Assembly: GCA_002434305.1 (NCBI GenBank)
Contig: DJJU01000012.1
Location: 186,001-250,000 of the forward strand
DNA: 64,000 nt
From: Alicycliphilus sp. UBA6560
Lineage (GTDB): Bacteria > Pseudomonadota > Gammaproteobacteria > Burkholderiales > Burkholderiaceae_C
Direction: 5' to 3'
The notes beneath the pieces were generated by a model. It made no database searches, was not told the DNA's origin, and saw only the letters and a program-made list of their open reading frames with translations. This document shows positions 31,189-39,582 of the stretch, piece after piece; within the stretch, counting starts at the first letter, position 1; each line of letters starts with the position of its first letter. Both the position numbers and the translations under genes were made by a program.

Positions 31189-31896
31189 ATGCCCGCCCAC
31201 CCTGCTCTTGGCTCCCGTGCCGCGATCCTGGGCCTGGCCGCCCTGGCCTGCGCTGCCGGCACGGCGCAGGCGCAGTGCACCAGCATCCTGCCCGCCCCGC
31301 GCCTGCTGGTCGAACGCTTCATCAGCGCCGATTGCGAGGACTGCTGGACACAGCCCCGCGCCCGGCTCTCGCCACCGCCCTCCTCCACGCTGGTGCTGGA
31401 CTGGATCGTGCCCGGCCGGCAGGGCGACGATGCGCCGCTGGCCGCCGCCGCCGTGCGCGAGAGCGAAAGCCGCCTGGCCGAGCTGGGCCGCGCCACGCCC
31501 GCGGACAGCGACCTGCACGTCACCGACCTGCCTGCGCAGCCCACGGCACGGCTGCGCGTGGGCCAGGGCCCGGCAGTGGCGGACTATCTGGGCATCACCG
31601 CGCGCTTCACGCCGCCGGCGCGTGCGGCCGGCCCCTACCGCCTCGGCGTGGCGCTGGTCGAAGCCATCCCTGCCGGCACGGAGGGCACACCCATCGCCAG
31701 GAATGTGGTCAGAAATGCCTTCGAAGCCTTGTGGGACGTGCGCAAACCGCTATCGAAAAAAGAGCAGCAGGGCTGGCTGGAAGTGCGCGCCATGCGCATC
31801 CCCGACGGAGCGCAGCCCGAGCGCCTGCGCGTGCTGGCCTGGGTGCGTGATGGCGCGGGCCGGCTGGTGGCGGGCGCCCAGACGCGCTGCGATTGA
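31189..31896 (+). CDS. Secreted protein with a CxxC motif
   Basis: 235 residues with a signal peptide (ILGLAALACAAGTAQAQ). Shortly after cleavage comes RLLVERFISADCEDCWTQPR, in which C-E-D-C follows a beta strand, the layout of thioredoxin-like folds; the remainder is beta-rich with a PxARxxxG-like second half (VEAIPAGTEGTPIARNVVRN). It could be a periplasmic thiol-disulfide protein, but no full thioredoxin pattern (for instance a cis-Pro) is obvious. It is divergent from uvrD and followed by its own terminator. Confidence 0.75.
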   Translation: MPAHPALGSRAAILGLAALACAAGTAQAQCTSILPAPRLLVERFISADCEDCWTQPRARLSPPPSSTLVLDWIVPGRQGDDAPLAAAAVRESESRLAELGRATPADSDLHVTDLPAQPTARLRVGQGPAVADYLGITARFTPPARAAGPYRLGVALVEAIPAGTEGTPIARNVVRNAFEALWDVRKPLSKKEQQGWLEVRAMRIPDGAQPERLRVLAWVRDGAGRLVAGAQTRCD

Positions 31897-31938
31897 CCCC
31901 ACGGAAGCCGGCACAGCCGGGCGACACTAGAATCAGCC

Positions 31939-31970
31939 ACCGGGCCCAAGTTTCTTGCGCCCGGTTTTTT
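31939..31970 (+). terminator. Rho-independent terminator after the CxxC protein gene
   Basis: Stem ACCGGGC (31939-31945) with GCCCGGT (31959-31965) and a run of six T to 31970. It ends transcription about 70 bases after the stop at 31896 and separates that gene from guaC. Confidence 0.85.
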
Positions 31971-32072
31971 ATGCCCGCACGGGCCGCACAGGAAACCGGA
32001 GCCCTGAGCCAAGCGCCCTTCTCGCGCCGCGAAATCCCTCGCCGCGCGACCCTCACAGGAGCTTGGAGCCTC

Positions 32073-33050
32073 ATGGAAATCTTCGACTACGACAACATCC
32101 TGCTGCTGCCGCGCAAGTGCCGCGTGCAAAGCCGCTCGGAGTGCGACGCGAGCGTGCAGCTGGGCGGACGCAGCTTCAAGCTGCCCGTCGTGCCCTCCAA
32201 CATGAAGACGGTGGTGGACGAGCAGATCTGCGTCTGGCTGGCGCAAAACGGCTACTTCTACGTCATGCACCGATTCGACCTGGACAACGTGCAGTTCGTG
32301 CGTGACATGCAGGCCAGGGGGTGCTTCGCCTCTATCTCGCTCGGTGTGAAAAAGCCCGACTACGAGATGGTGGACCGCTTCGTGGCCGAGGGCCTGTGCC
32401 CCGAGTACATCACCATCGACATCGCCCACGGCCACGCCGACACCGTCAAGGAGATGATCGGCTACCTCAAGGCCAAGCTGCCCCAGGCTTTCGTGATCGC
32501 CGGCAATGTGGGCACGCCCGAGGCCGTGATCGACCTGGAGAACTGGGGCGCGGACGCGACCAAGGTGGGCATCGGCCCGGGCAAGGTGTGCATCACCAAG
32601 CTCAAGACCGGCTTCGGCACGGGCGGCTGGCAGCTGTCGGCGCTGAAATGGTGCGCCCGCGTGGCCACCAAGCCCATCATTGCCGACGGCGGCATCAGGA
32701 GTCACGGCGACATCGCCAAGAGCATCCGCTTCGGCGCAACCATGGTCATGATCGGCTCGCTGTTCGCCGGCCACGAAGAGTCTCCCGGTCAGACGGTGGA
32801 GGTGGACGGCCAGCGCTTCAAGGAGTACTACGGCTCGGCCTCGGACTTCAACAAGGGCGAGTACAAGCACGTGGAGGGCAAGCGCATCCTGGAGCCCGTC
32901 AAGGGCCACCTGGCCGACACGCTCATCGAGATGGAGCAGGACGTGCAAAGCTCCATCAGCTACTCCGGCGGCACCCGGCTCATGGACATCCGCAAGGTCA
33001 ACTACGTCATCCTGGGCGGGGACAACGCGGGCGAACACCTGCTGATGTGA
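32073..33050 (+). CDS. guaC: GMP reductase
   Basis: 325 residues of the IMPDH/GMPR TIM-barrel family; converts GMP to IMP with NADPH. The start MEIFDYDNILLLPRKC and the motifs VPSNMKTVVDEQ, FASISLGVKKPDYE, GPGKVCITK (catalytic Cys), PIIADGGIRSHGDIAKS and GSLFAGHEESPG identify GuaC, and the absence of a CBS-domain insert separates it from IMP dehydrogenase. ATG 32073 is the family start; the frame runs open upstream through the terminator. A single gene, followed by tRNA-Lys. Confidence 0.95.
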   Translation: MEIFDYDNILLLPRKCRVQSRSECDASVQLGGRSFKLPVVPSNMKTVVDEQICVWLAQNGYFYVMHRFDLDNVQFVRDMQARGCFASISLGVKKPDYEMVDRFVAEGLCPEYITIDIAHGHADTVKEMIGYLKAKLPQAFVIAGNVGTPEAVIDLENWGADATKVGIGPGKVCITKLKTGFGTGGWQLSALKWCARVATKPIIADGGIRSHGDIAKSIRFGATMVMIGSLFAGHEESPGQTVEVDGQRFKEYYGSASDFNKGEYKHVEGKRILEPVKGHLADTLIEMEQDVQSSISYSGGTRLMDIRKVNYVILGGDNAGEHLLM

Positions 33051-33132
33051 AATTTTGCGCCGCTTTTTCTACGAAGGCCAAAAAATCGTGCATAATCGCG
33101 GACTTCGCTGCAGTGCACGACTTTAGCGAAAA

Positions 33133-33208
33133 GGGCTCTTAGCTCAGTTGGTAGAGCAGCGGACTCTTAATCCGTTGGTCGAAGGTTCGAATCCTTCAGG
33201 GCCCACCA
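33133..33208 (+). tRNA. tRNA-Lys (anticodon CTT)
   Basis: A 76-base cloverleaf including encoded CCA. Acceptor strands GGGCTCT and AGGGCCC pair (one G-T), the anticodon arm CGGACTCTTAATCCG gives anticodon CTT, and the T arm is AGGTTCGAATCCT-like. It is a lone tRNA between guaC and the RRM protein gene. Confidence 0.97.
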
Positions 33209-33216
33209 ACACCTCG

Positions 33217-33254
33217 AAACCCGCTACGGCTTGACGGCCGCAGCGGGTTTTTGT
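33217..33254 (+). terminator. Terminator downstream of tRNA-Lys
   Basis: A 9-bp outer stem, AAACCCGCT (33217-33225) with AGCGGGTTT (33242-33250), plus an inner CGGC/GCCG, followed by a T-rich stretch. It starts 9 bases after the tRNA's CCA. Confidence 0.85.
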
Positions 33255-33264
33255 TTGGCTGGAC

Positions 33265-33289
33265 AAAAAAAAGCTGGCACGCAGCCAGC
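33265..33289 (-). terminator. Terminator of the RRM protein gene
   Basis: On the minus strand GCTGGC-TGCGT-GCCAGC is followed by eight T (A at 33265-33272). It lies about 75 bases past the stop at 33364. Confidence 0.8.
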
Positions 33290-33363
33290 CTTTCAGAACG
33301 TGCCCCTTGGGCCAAGCGCTGCCTTGCAGCAGCCGCCAGAGCCCAGGAGTTGGGCAGTGACTG

Positions 33364-33660
33364 TCAGTAGCGCCCGCCGCGGTAGCCACCGCGGTCGCCG
33401 CCAGTGCGGGGCTCCATGGGGCGTGCAACGTTCACGGTCATCGCGCGGCCTTCCACGGATTTGCCATTCAGGCCATCGATGGCGGCCTGCGCCTCGGCAT
33501 CGCTGCCCATTTCCACGAAGCCAAAGCCCTTGGAGCGTCCGGTATCGCGCTCCATCATGACCTTGGCGGAATTGACGGCGCCGAACTGGGAAAACTGCTG
33601 CTGGAGCGATTCGTCGCGCATGGAGTAGGCCAGATTGCCCACGTAGAGTCGGTTGTTCAT
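33364..33660 (-). CDS. RNA-binding protein with one RRM domain
   Basis: 98 residues: an RRM (residues 3-80) with RNP2 LYVGNLAY and RNP1 KGFGFVEM, then a short Arg/Gly tail (RTGGDRGGYRGGRY). Bacterial proteins of this kind are small glycine-rich RNA-binding proteins, often cold- or stress-linked. It follows infA on the same strand after 74 bases, so the pair may be co-transcribed and both act on RNA. Confidence 0.92.
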   Translation of the reverse strand: MNNRLYVGNLAYSMRDESLQQQFSQFGAVNSAKVMMERDTGRSKGFGFVEMGSDAEAQAAIDGLNGKSVEGRAMTVNVARPMEPRTGGDRGGYRGGRY

Positions 33661-33734
33661 GAGTGTGTGTTTCAGGTGAAGGAAAGGGCAGCCTCTCCAG
33701 GCCCACCCTTTAAGGGGAAATTCCGGTGCAGACG

Positions 33735-33995
33735 TCAGCGGCGACGTGCGGTCGGCGGGCCGGTTCGCGTGCGGTTCTCGATGTGGCGGAAGGTGATTCG
33801 GCCCTTGGTCAGGTCGTAGGGAGACATCTCCAGGGTCACCAGGTCGCCAGCGAGGATGCGGATGCGGAACTTGCGCATCTTGCCTCCGGTATAGGCAATG
33901 AGCGGGTGGCCATTGTCCAGCGTCACGCGGTAGCGGGCGTCGGGAAGGACTTCGTCGACCTTTCCCTGCATTTCAATCAATTCTTCTTTGGCCAC
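33735..33995 (-). CDS. infA: Translation initiation factor IF-1 (stand-alone copy)
   Basis: 86 residues with the S1/OB fold of IF-1: EELIEMQGKVDEVLPDARYRVTLDNGHPLIAY... RKFRIRILAGDLVTLEMSPYDLTKGRITFRH. It is longer at the C-terminus (ENRTRTGPPTARRR) than the 72-residue IF-1 of ribosomal-protein operons. Betaproteobacteria commonly carry this second infA outside the spc operon. It lies between a small hypothetical gene and the RRM gene, all on the minus strand. Confidence 0.93.
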   Translation of the reverse strand: MAKEELIEMQGKVDEVLPDARYRVTLDNGHPLIAYTGGKMRKFRIRILAGDLVTLEMSPYDLTKGRITFRHIENRTRTGPPTARRR

Positions 33996-34035
33996 GAGTC
34001 TCCTTAGGTGAAAAGGGGTGGAAGAGAGACGCTTC

Positions 34036-34254
34036 TCAGCCCAGCTGGCCCAGCAGCACCATGCTGCGGCCCTGCGTCAGGGCATATCGCACGGCCTGCG
34101 CATCGCAGGCGAAGCGCGGGATGAAGCGGAAGATGCGGTCGTGCATACCGCGGCGGATCGAGACCGAGGCAGCAAACGTGCCGGCGTCGGTCGGTTGGGT
34201 GAGCGCTGTGACAACATAGTTGCCCACGCGCTCGGCGTTTCTGGTATCAGGCAT
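34036..34254 (-). CDS. Small conserved hypothetical protein
   Basis: 72 residues (MPDTRNAERVGNYVVTALTQ at the start, QAVRYALTQGRSMVLLGQLG at the end). It looks like a compact alpha/beta protein without signal or membrane segment. It lies 40 bases upstream of infA on the same strand. The composition is protein-like and its spacing fits an operon, so I count it as real, but no family is recognised. Confidence 0.6.
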   Translation of the reverse strand: MPDTRNAERVGNYVVTALTQPTDAGTFAASVSIRRGMHDRIFRFIPRFACDAQAVRYALTQGRSMVLLGQLG

Positions 34255-34587
34255 CGCAAGGCTGAAGACGCCCGCCGAAAGTGCGCGCCATCAGAAATTC
34301 ATGGGTGGAGATGGATCCCCAGGCGGCGCCAGGCGCTGGAAGGGGGTGAGCGGACCCTGGGCTCAGTGCGCGGATCCGCGATGGGCTCGCTGCTACGGAC
34401 ACGCTAACAGCTGGCAAACCTGGCAGGTAAGCGCGGCCAGAAGGCCGCAGACGTCAGATGGCTGCCGCCTTGGCGAGCAAGCAGGCGGCGCAAGGGCGAA
34501 TTATAGCCGATTTCGCAGATAAAAACTAATTTTTATTCGCAAAATTCATATTCGAACGGAGACCTCGATTGCCATCATCCAGCCACG
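34255..34587. other. Intergenic region, no gene seen
   Basis: 333 bases between the small hypothetical gene and the end of the CobN-like operon, both on the minus strand. I see no credible gene. A perfect AT palindrome, ATAAAAA-CTAA-TTTTTAT, lies at 34519-34536 within a low-GC stretch that could be the promoter of the infA group or part of the 3' end of the operon. Confidence 0.5.
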
Positions 34588-34935
34588 TCAGGGGTTGGGC
34601 TGAAGCTGGGCTTGGGAGTCGGCCTCCGGCACGTAAACCATGGACCCATCCTTGAGCCGATAGGCCACACCGGCCTTCGCACCCTGCCCCTCGCCGATCT
34701 CGCCGCTGGCCTTGTAACGATCGATCTTGTGGCCGTCCTTGACGACGATCTCCATGTTGTCCTTGCCGGGGTTCTTGATGACGGTGACCGACTCGCTGGA
34801 AAACGGGTTCACCGCGCTGCCCGCCACGGCCAGCAGCAGCGCGGCGATGACCACGAGGAACACGTCGATGAGGTTCACGACCGAGAGGATGGGGTCGTCC
34901 CCTTCCAGGTCTTCCATCAAACGCAGGCGGCTCAT
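34588..34935 (-). CDS. DUF2149 protein (ExbD/HmuV-like partner)
   Basis: 115 residues. The N-terminus is short and cytoplasmic (MSRLRLMEDLEGDDPILSVV), followed by one membrane segment (NLIDVFLVVIAALLLAVAG) and a periplasmic domain (VTVIKNPGKDNMEIVVKDGH). The Asp in the membrane helix (NLIDVF) is where ExbD and TolR carry their proton-conducting Asp. DUF2149 genes are repeatedly found beside MotA/ExbB-like and CobN-like genes. ATG 34935 overlaps the stop of the channel gene (ATGA). It should form a motor with the preceding protein. Confidence 0.82.
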   Translation of the reverse strand: MSRLRLMEDLEGDDPILSVVNLIDVFLVVIAALLLAVAGSAVNPFSSESVTVIKNPGKDNMEIVVKDGHKIDRYKASGEIGEGQGAKAGVAYRLKDGSMVYVPEADSQAQLQPNP

Positions 34936-35477
34936 TGCGCGCCCTCCACGGCCATGGTGGCCAAGGGATCGTGAACGCGCGCGGGCGCGGATGAGGCAAG
35001 TGCCTCGTGCTCGATGGCCGCCAGGTCCACGGCGTACCAGCGCCGGCGCACGTTGACCACCACGTAGCTGATGGACGCGGCCAGCAGCGCCAGGATCACC
35101 GCCGAGAAGGCCACCGTGAGGTTGCGCGAGACGTCCTGCATCTGTCCGTCGGACAGAGCCATCAGCGCCGGACCCATGGGGATCATGGTGGCCACCAGGC
35201 CCAGCATGGGCGCGATGCGCGTGGCAATGCGGGCGAACTCCATGCGCTTGGTGGCCAGCGCCTCCAGCTCGGTCAGCGTCAGTTGCGGGTTGCGCACCCG
35301 CGCGGCGGCCAGCTCGAAGCCGCCGGCCTGTCCCGCATGGCGCTGCCAGGCCTGCCACAGGAAGGCGCCCAGCGCGTAGAAGGCATGAACGAACAGCAGG
35401 GCGATCAGCAGCAGCACGGGCGTGAGGAACAGCTGGCTGGCGGAATACATCGCCGATTCGATAGGGTTGACAGTCAT
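34932..35477 (-). CDS. MotA/TolQ/ExbB proton-channel family protein
   Basis: 181 residues with three membrane segments: FLTPVLLLIALLFVHAFYAL, RIAPMLGLVATMIPMGPAL and NLTVAFSAVILALLAASISY. The block ATRIAPMLGLVATMIPMGPA is the ExbB/TolQ signature. It lies 16 bases after the CobN-like gene and overlaps the DUF2149 gene. With that protein it presumably forms an ion-driven stator that energises either the TonB receptor or, more interestingly, the membrane-anchored chelatase. Confidence 0.9.
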   Translation of the reverse strand: MTVNPIESAMYSASQLFLTPVLLLIALLFVHAFYALGAFLWQAWQRHAGQAGGFELAAARVRNPQLTLTELEALATKRMEFARIATRIAPMLGLVATMIPMGPALMALSDGQMQDVSRNLTVAFSAVILALLAASISYVVVNVRRRWYAVDLAAIEHEALASSAPARVHDPLATMAVEGAQ

Positions 35478-35493
35478 GGTCTTGCGGTGTCAG

Positions 35494-38400
35494 TTAGCAG
35501 GAGAGTGGAAAAAAACGGTCGCGGCGGCGCTGCTGCCAGGCGCCCATGCCGCCGATGCCCGCCAGGGCCAGGACGAACAGCGCCGTGGCGGGGTTGAAGG
35601 GCTGCGGGGCGGACGGCTCGACCTTGGCCAGGCGCATGCCGGTGACCACGGGCGGGGCCGGCGCCGGGGGTGCAGGTTCGGCAGCGGCACCGGCGGCTTG
35701 CTGCACCGGCTGCGAAGGAGCCGCCGCGGCCTGGGGCGCTTGCAGGCCGTAGCCGGCTTGGGCGGCATCAGCTGCGCCCTGGCCCACGAAAGCGGCGAAG
35801 CGCGCGTTGTCGCTGCGCACGTCGAAGCGCTCAGCCAGGTCACGCCAGCGGCTTTTCAGCTCGCGCACGGTGGCAGCGTCGGCCTGCCAATAGCCCTGGC
35901 GGGCGGCCTCCAGCATGCGCTCCATCGTCTGTGCCAGGGCATGCGGGTTGTTCGCCTCGAACCACTTCTTCAGGCCCAGCTGGTGCTTGTCGCGCACGTA
36001 GACGTCCACCATCTCCTGCCACTGGTCGTCGCGCACTATTTCTCGCGCCGTCGCCGTCCAGCCCCAGAAGTTGTTGGTGGCGTCCAGCACCTGCAGCGTG
36101 CCGGCATAGCCTTCCTTCATCAGGCCCTGGATGTAGCCGGGATGGAACTGGCGCGTGGCCAGCTCCTTGGCCAGGAACTGGGCCGCGCCCTCCACCCGCC
36201 CGCTGCCAGCCCCGCGCAGGTTGCTGATGTACAGCTCGGGCGCCTTGCCGTCGAGGTGGCGCACGGCCAGGGCGATGCCGCCCAGGTACTGGAAAGGGTC
36301 GTCGGTGGTCAGCATGCCGTACAGGTTGGAGCTGCGCGAGAGCACCGCGCCCTCGGTGCCGCTCAGGTGCTCGGCGTACAGGTTCACACCCCTGCCCGCC
36401 TCGGTGCCGGCGCCGGCCTGGCCCCACTGCGCCTCGTCGGGGCCGTAGGCGAACTGCATCTTGGACAGGTAGAGCCGGGCCAGCTTGCGGTCGCCCTCCT
36501 CCTTGCCCTTCCAGGTGTCGGTGGCCAGGGTTGCATCGTCCAGGCCGGTGCCGTAACGCCCGCTCTCCGACGCAAAGATGCGCGTGGCGCCGGCCAGTTC
36601 AGCGGCCTGGGCGTCCACGCCCTGCGCCACAAGCTTGCGCGCGATGCGCCCGGCGTTGGCGGCAACGGGGTTGTCGCCCTCATCCGCCGCGCGCGCCGCC
36701 AACAGCACCGCCTGAGCCAGCTGCTTCATGACGTTGGGGAAATGGTCGCGGTACAGGCCCGTGGCCGACAGCACCACGTCCACGCGGGGACGGCCCAGCT
36801 CTTCGCGCGTCACCAGCTTCACGCCGGTGACGCGCCCGCCGGCGTCCCACACCGGCTCCACGCCCAGCAGCCACAGGGCCTGGGCTTCGAGCATCCCGAA
36901 GTGGCGCATGGTCTCCACCGACCACAGGCTGAAGGTCAGCTTGGCCGGCTGCCTGCCGCGCAGGCGGCGGTGCTCGGCCAGCAGGTTCTCGGCCGCCTGC
37001 TTGCCTGCCTCCCAGGCCTGTCTGGTGGGCACGCGCGAGGGGTCGAAGCCGTACAGGTTGCGGCCCGTGGGATAGGCGTCGGGGTTCTTGATCGGGTCGC
37101 CGCCGTAGGACGTGGGCAAGTAGCGCCCGTCCAGCACGGCCAGCAGGCCGCGCAGCTCGTCCTGCGCGCCCAGGTTGGCGTAGGCCTGGCGCGCCTGTTG
37201 CAGGGATTCCTGCAGCGCTTCTGGCAGGCCGTCCAGGGGCTCGGCGGCGACCACGTGGCGCTGCAGCAGCTGGTAGGGCGCGCTCTGCGCCAGCCGGCCC
37301 CAGGGGCCGACCAAGGCCTCGTCGAGGTCGGCGGCGGGCACGCCCGCATGCTGCGCGGCGGCCTCCCAGAAGCTCTTGCTCAGCATGAGCAGCACGGTGC
37401 CCAGGCGGTGCAGCTCCTCGGGCGGGCGGCCCAGGGTGTGCAGGCCCTGCGGCTGGGCGGTCTGCGCCAGCTCGTGCAGGTGGTTGTGCAGTTCGCCGAC
37501 GAAGGCGCTGAACTCCTGCCGGGCCCGCGCCTCGGTCCAGCCCATGTCGGCAATCACGCGCTCCTTTTTTGCCAAGGCCAGCAGGTCGGCGGCTATTGCG
37601 GAGCGCAAGGCGCCATCGTCCTGCGCCTGCCACTGGTGCAGCAGGTCGTGCATCTGCGTCAGCGCGTCGTGCAGGCCGCCGGGGGTGAACGGCGGGGTCT
37701 GGTGGCTGACGATGGTGGCGCGCCCGCGCCGCTTGGCCTGGGTGGCCTCGCCGATGTTGTCGGCGATGTAGGGGTAGGCCACGGGAATGTCGCCCAGGGC
37801 CAGCAGCGGCGCGTCGTGCACGGACAGGCCGCGCTCCTTCCCTGGCAGCCATTCCTGCGTGCCGTGCGTGCCGAAGTGCACCAGCGCATCGTTGCCCTGG
37901 CGCGTCCACAGGTAGGTGGCCAGGTAGTGGTGCGGCGGCAGCTCGGTGGTGGAGTGGTAGATCTCCTTTTCCTTGGCGCGCGCGTCGCTGCTGCCCGGCG
38001 CCATACCGCTGCGTCCCGGCTGGGGCAGCAGGGTGACCTGGCCCAGCTGCAGGCGCGGAATCACGAAATAGGCCTGGCCGTTCTGACGGATGACCCAAGG
38101 CGACTGCTCCGGCTCGCCCCAGGCGGCGCGCAGCGCATCCTGCGTGGGCTGCGGCAGGCCGGCCACCCAGGCGCGGTAGTCGGCCACGGGCAGCAGCGCG
38201 GCCAGGCCGTCGCGAAGCAGCGGCTGCAGCTCGCCGGCGCGGTAGGCGGGGGCCAGCAGGCGCTGCAGCAGGGCGATGAGGTGCGTCTCGTCCGGCACTT
38301 CGGTGCGGTAGCCGGCGGCGCTCATGGCCGACAGGGTGCTTTGCAGGCTGCGCGGCACGTTCAGGAACGACGCCGACAGGTTCTTCTCGCCTGCGGGATA

Positions 38401-39531
38401 GTTCCAGAACATGACGGCCACGCGCTTGTCCGCGTTGGGCGTGCGCTGCAGCCGCGCCAGGTTCAGTGCCTTGGCCGCCACGGCGGCGGCCTGGGGCGCA
38501 ATCGGCACGATCTGCTCGTCGCCCTTGCGCACGGCCGACGCCACCTGGATGTCGGTCACGCCAGCGTATTCGGCCTGCGCCAGGTAGAACGGCACGTCCA
38601 TCACCGGCACGCCCTGCGGGCTGGCGGCCCAGTCGGCCGCGTCGCCGCGGCGGTAGGTCATGGCCTGGATGACGGGGATGCCCAGCCGCTGGAACTCCTC
38701 GCGTCGCTCCTCGGCGTTCAGCATGATCTGCGTGTTGACCAGCACGTCGGCCAGCGCGGGCGTGCCGGGCCCGCCGGGCTGCAGCACCTGGGCGAAGCCG
38801 CCCTCCCCCATCATGGGCGTGTAAAACGGCAGGGCCACGGCGCCGCCAGCCTCGATGCGCGCAACCAGGTCGTCGATGAACGCCGTCTGTAGGGAGCCGA
38901 TGTACTGCTGGTGCAGCGCAATGGCGATCACCGGCCTGCGGCCCGGCGCGCCGGGCTGCGTGCCCTGCCCGCGCAGGTAGGCCAGCGCATCGGCCGTGAC
39001 CAGGCTGCCTAAGCGCGGGTGGTACACGCCGGTCTTGGGAAACACCACCGGATCGGGCGCCGCGGCCAGGGCGTTGCCGCCGGCCAACTGCGCCGCCAGC
39101 GTGGCGAAGAAACCCTCGTAGTTCTGCCGCCCGCCGCTGGCGTAGTAACCGATGAGCCGGTGCGCCACGGGCTCGGGGAGCCCGCCGCCCCAGGCCGGGC
39201 GCTGGTCGTACAGCCAGGCATGGGGCACGGCCAGCGCCGGCAGGGCGCGCACCAGGCGGCCTTTCACCTGGTCCTGCAGATAGCTGTCGAAGAACACGGC
39301 GTCCCGGCCCTGCCACAGCCCGGCGTCCACGTCGGCGGGCAGGCTGTTCAGGTAGCGCACCTCGACGCTGATGCCGTGCGAGCGCGCGATCTCGGCCAGC
39401 TGGTGGAACTTGCCCTGGGGCACGTTGCCGGTGGCGATGAACAGCACCGACGCGGCCCGCGCCGTGCCCGCCAGCAGCAACAGCAGCGCCGCGCACAGCC
39501 GCAGCCAACGCAGCTTGTTGTTTGTAGTCAA
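35494..39531 (-). CDS. Periplasmic, membrane-anchored CobN-like chelatase (HmuS-like)
   Basis: 1345 residues of the CobN/BchH family. Unlike cytoplasmic CobN it has a signal peptide (RLCAALLLLLAGTARAAS) and, after a Pro/Ala linker, a C-terminal membrane helix (ALFVLALAGIGGMGAWQQ) followed by RRRDR, so the large domain must sit in the periplasm. Family blocks include PVIAIALHQQYIGSLQTAF, HFGTHGTQEWLPGKERGLS, YPYIADNIGEATQAKRRG, YPTGRNLYGFDPSRVP and FVGELHNHLHELAQTA. No CobS/CobT or BchI/BchD ATPase subunits are nearby. The adjacent TonB receptor, ExbB-like channel and DUF2149 protein recall the hmu set of Bacteroides, where the HmuS protein removes iron from heme. Substrate here (heme, corrinoid or other tetrapyrrole) is inferred only. 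Confidence 0.88.
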   Translation of the reverse strand: MTTNNKLRWLRLCAALLLLLAGTARAASVLFIATGNVPQGKFHQLAEIARSHGISVEVRYLNSLPADVDAGLWQGRDAVFFDSYLQDQVKGRLVRALPALAVPHAWLYDQRPAWGGGLPEPVAHRLIGYYASGGRQNYEGFFATLAAQLAGGNALAAAPDPVVFPKTGVYHPRLGSLVTADALAYLRGQGTQPGAPGRRPVIAIALHQQYIGSLQTAFIDDLVARIEAGGAVALPFYTPMMGEGGFAQVLQPGGPGTPALADVLVNTQIMLNAEERREEFQRLGIPVIQAMTYRRGDAADWAASPQGVPVMDVPFYLAQAEYAGVTDIQVASAVRKGDEQIVPIAPQAAAVAAKALNLARLQRTPNADKRVAVMFWNYPAGEKNLSASFLNVPRSLQSTLSAMSAAGYRTEVPDETHLIALLQRLLAPAYRAGELQPLLRDGLAALLPVADYRAWVAGLPQPTQDALRAAWGEPEQSPWVIRQNGQAYFVIPRLQLGQVTLLPQPGRSGMAPGSSDARAKEKEIYHSTTELPPHHYLATYLWTRQGNDALVHFGTHGTQEWLPGKERGLSVHDAPLLALGDIPVAYPYIADNIGEATQAKRRGRATIVSHQTPPFTPGGLHDALTQMHDLLHQWQAQDDGALRSAIAADLLALAKKERVIADMGWTEARARQEFSAFVGELHNHLHELAQTAQPQGLHTLGRPPEELHRLGTVLLMLSKSFWEAAAQHAGVPAADLDEALVGPWGRLAQSAPYQLLQRHVVAAEPLDGLPEALQESLQQARQAYANLGAQDELRGLLAVLDGRYLPTSYGGDPIKNPDAYPTGRNLYGFDPSRVPTRQAWEAGKQAAENLLAEHRRLRGRQPAKLTFSLWSVETMRHFGMLEAQALWLLGVEPVWDAGGRVTGVKLVTREELGRPRVDVVLSATGLYRDHFPNVMKQLAQAVLLAARAADEGDNPVAANAGRIARKLVAQGVDAQAAELAGATRIFASESGRYGTGLDDATLATDTWKGKEEGDRKLARLYLSKMQFAYGPDEAQWGQAGAGTEAGRGVNLYAEHLSGTEGAVLSRSSNLYGMLTTDDPFQYLGGIALAVRHLDGKAPELYISNLRGAGSGRVEGAAQFLAKELATRQFHPGYIQGLMKEGYAGTLQVLDATNNFWGWTATAREIVRDDQWQEMVDVYVRDKHQLGLKKWFEANNPHALAQTMERMLEAARQGYWQADAATVRELKSRWRDLAERFDVRSDNARFAAFVGQGAADAAQAGYGLQAPQAAAAPSQPVQQAAGAAAEPAPPAPAPPVVTGMRLAKVEPSAPQPFNPATALFVLALAGIGGMGAWQQRRRDRFFPLSC

Positions 39532-39533
39532 AT

Positions 39534-39582
39534 CAGCCTCCAGCCCTTTGCAGACAAGCGCAAGCAGCTATGATTTTCATAG
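39534..39582. repeat. Dispersed repeat copy between the TonB receptor and the chelatase gene
   Basis: The plus strand has GCCTCCAGCCCTTTGCAGAC, then AAGCGCAAGCAGCTATGATT. It fills nearly the whole 51-base gap between the two genes of the operon. Confidence 0.75.

Noticed and set aside
31971..32072. Purine riboswitch before guaC
   Set aside because: The only structured element is the terminator at 31939-31970, which belongs to the preceding gene; no purine aptamer pattern is visible.
36680..39508. Long second minus-strand frame (942 codons) inside the CobN-like gene, and the 1156-codon frame opposite to it
   Set aside because: Both are composed of Ala/Arg/Gly-rich low-complexity sequence with no recognisable fold; the CobN-like frame is intact and explains the region.
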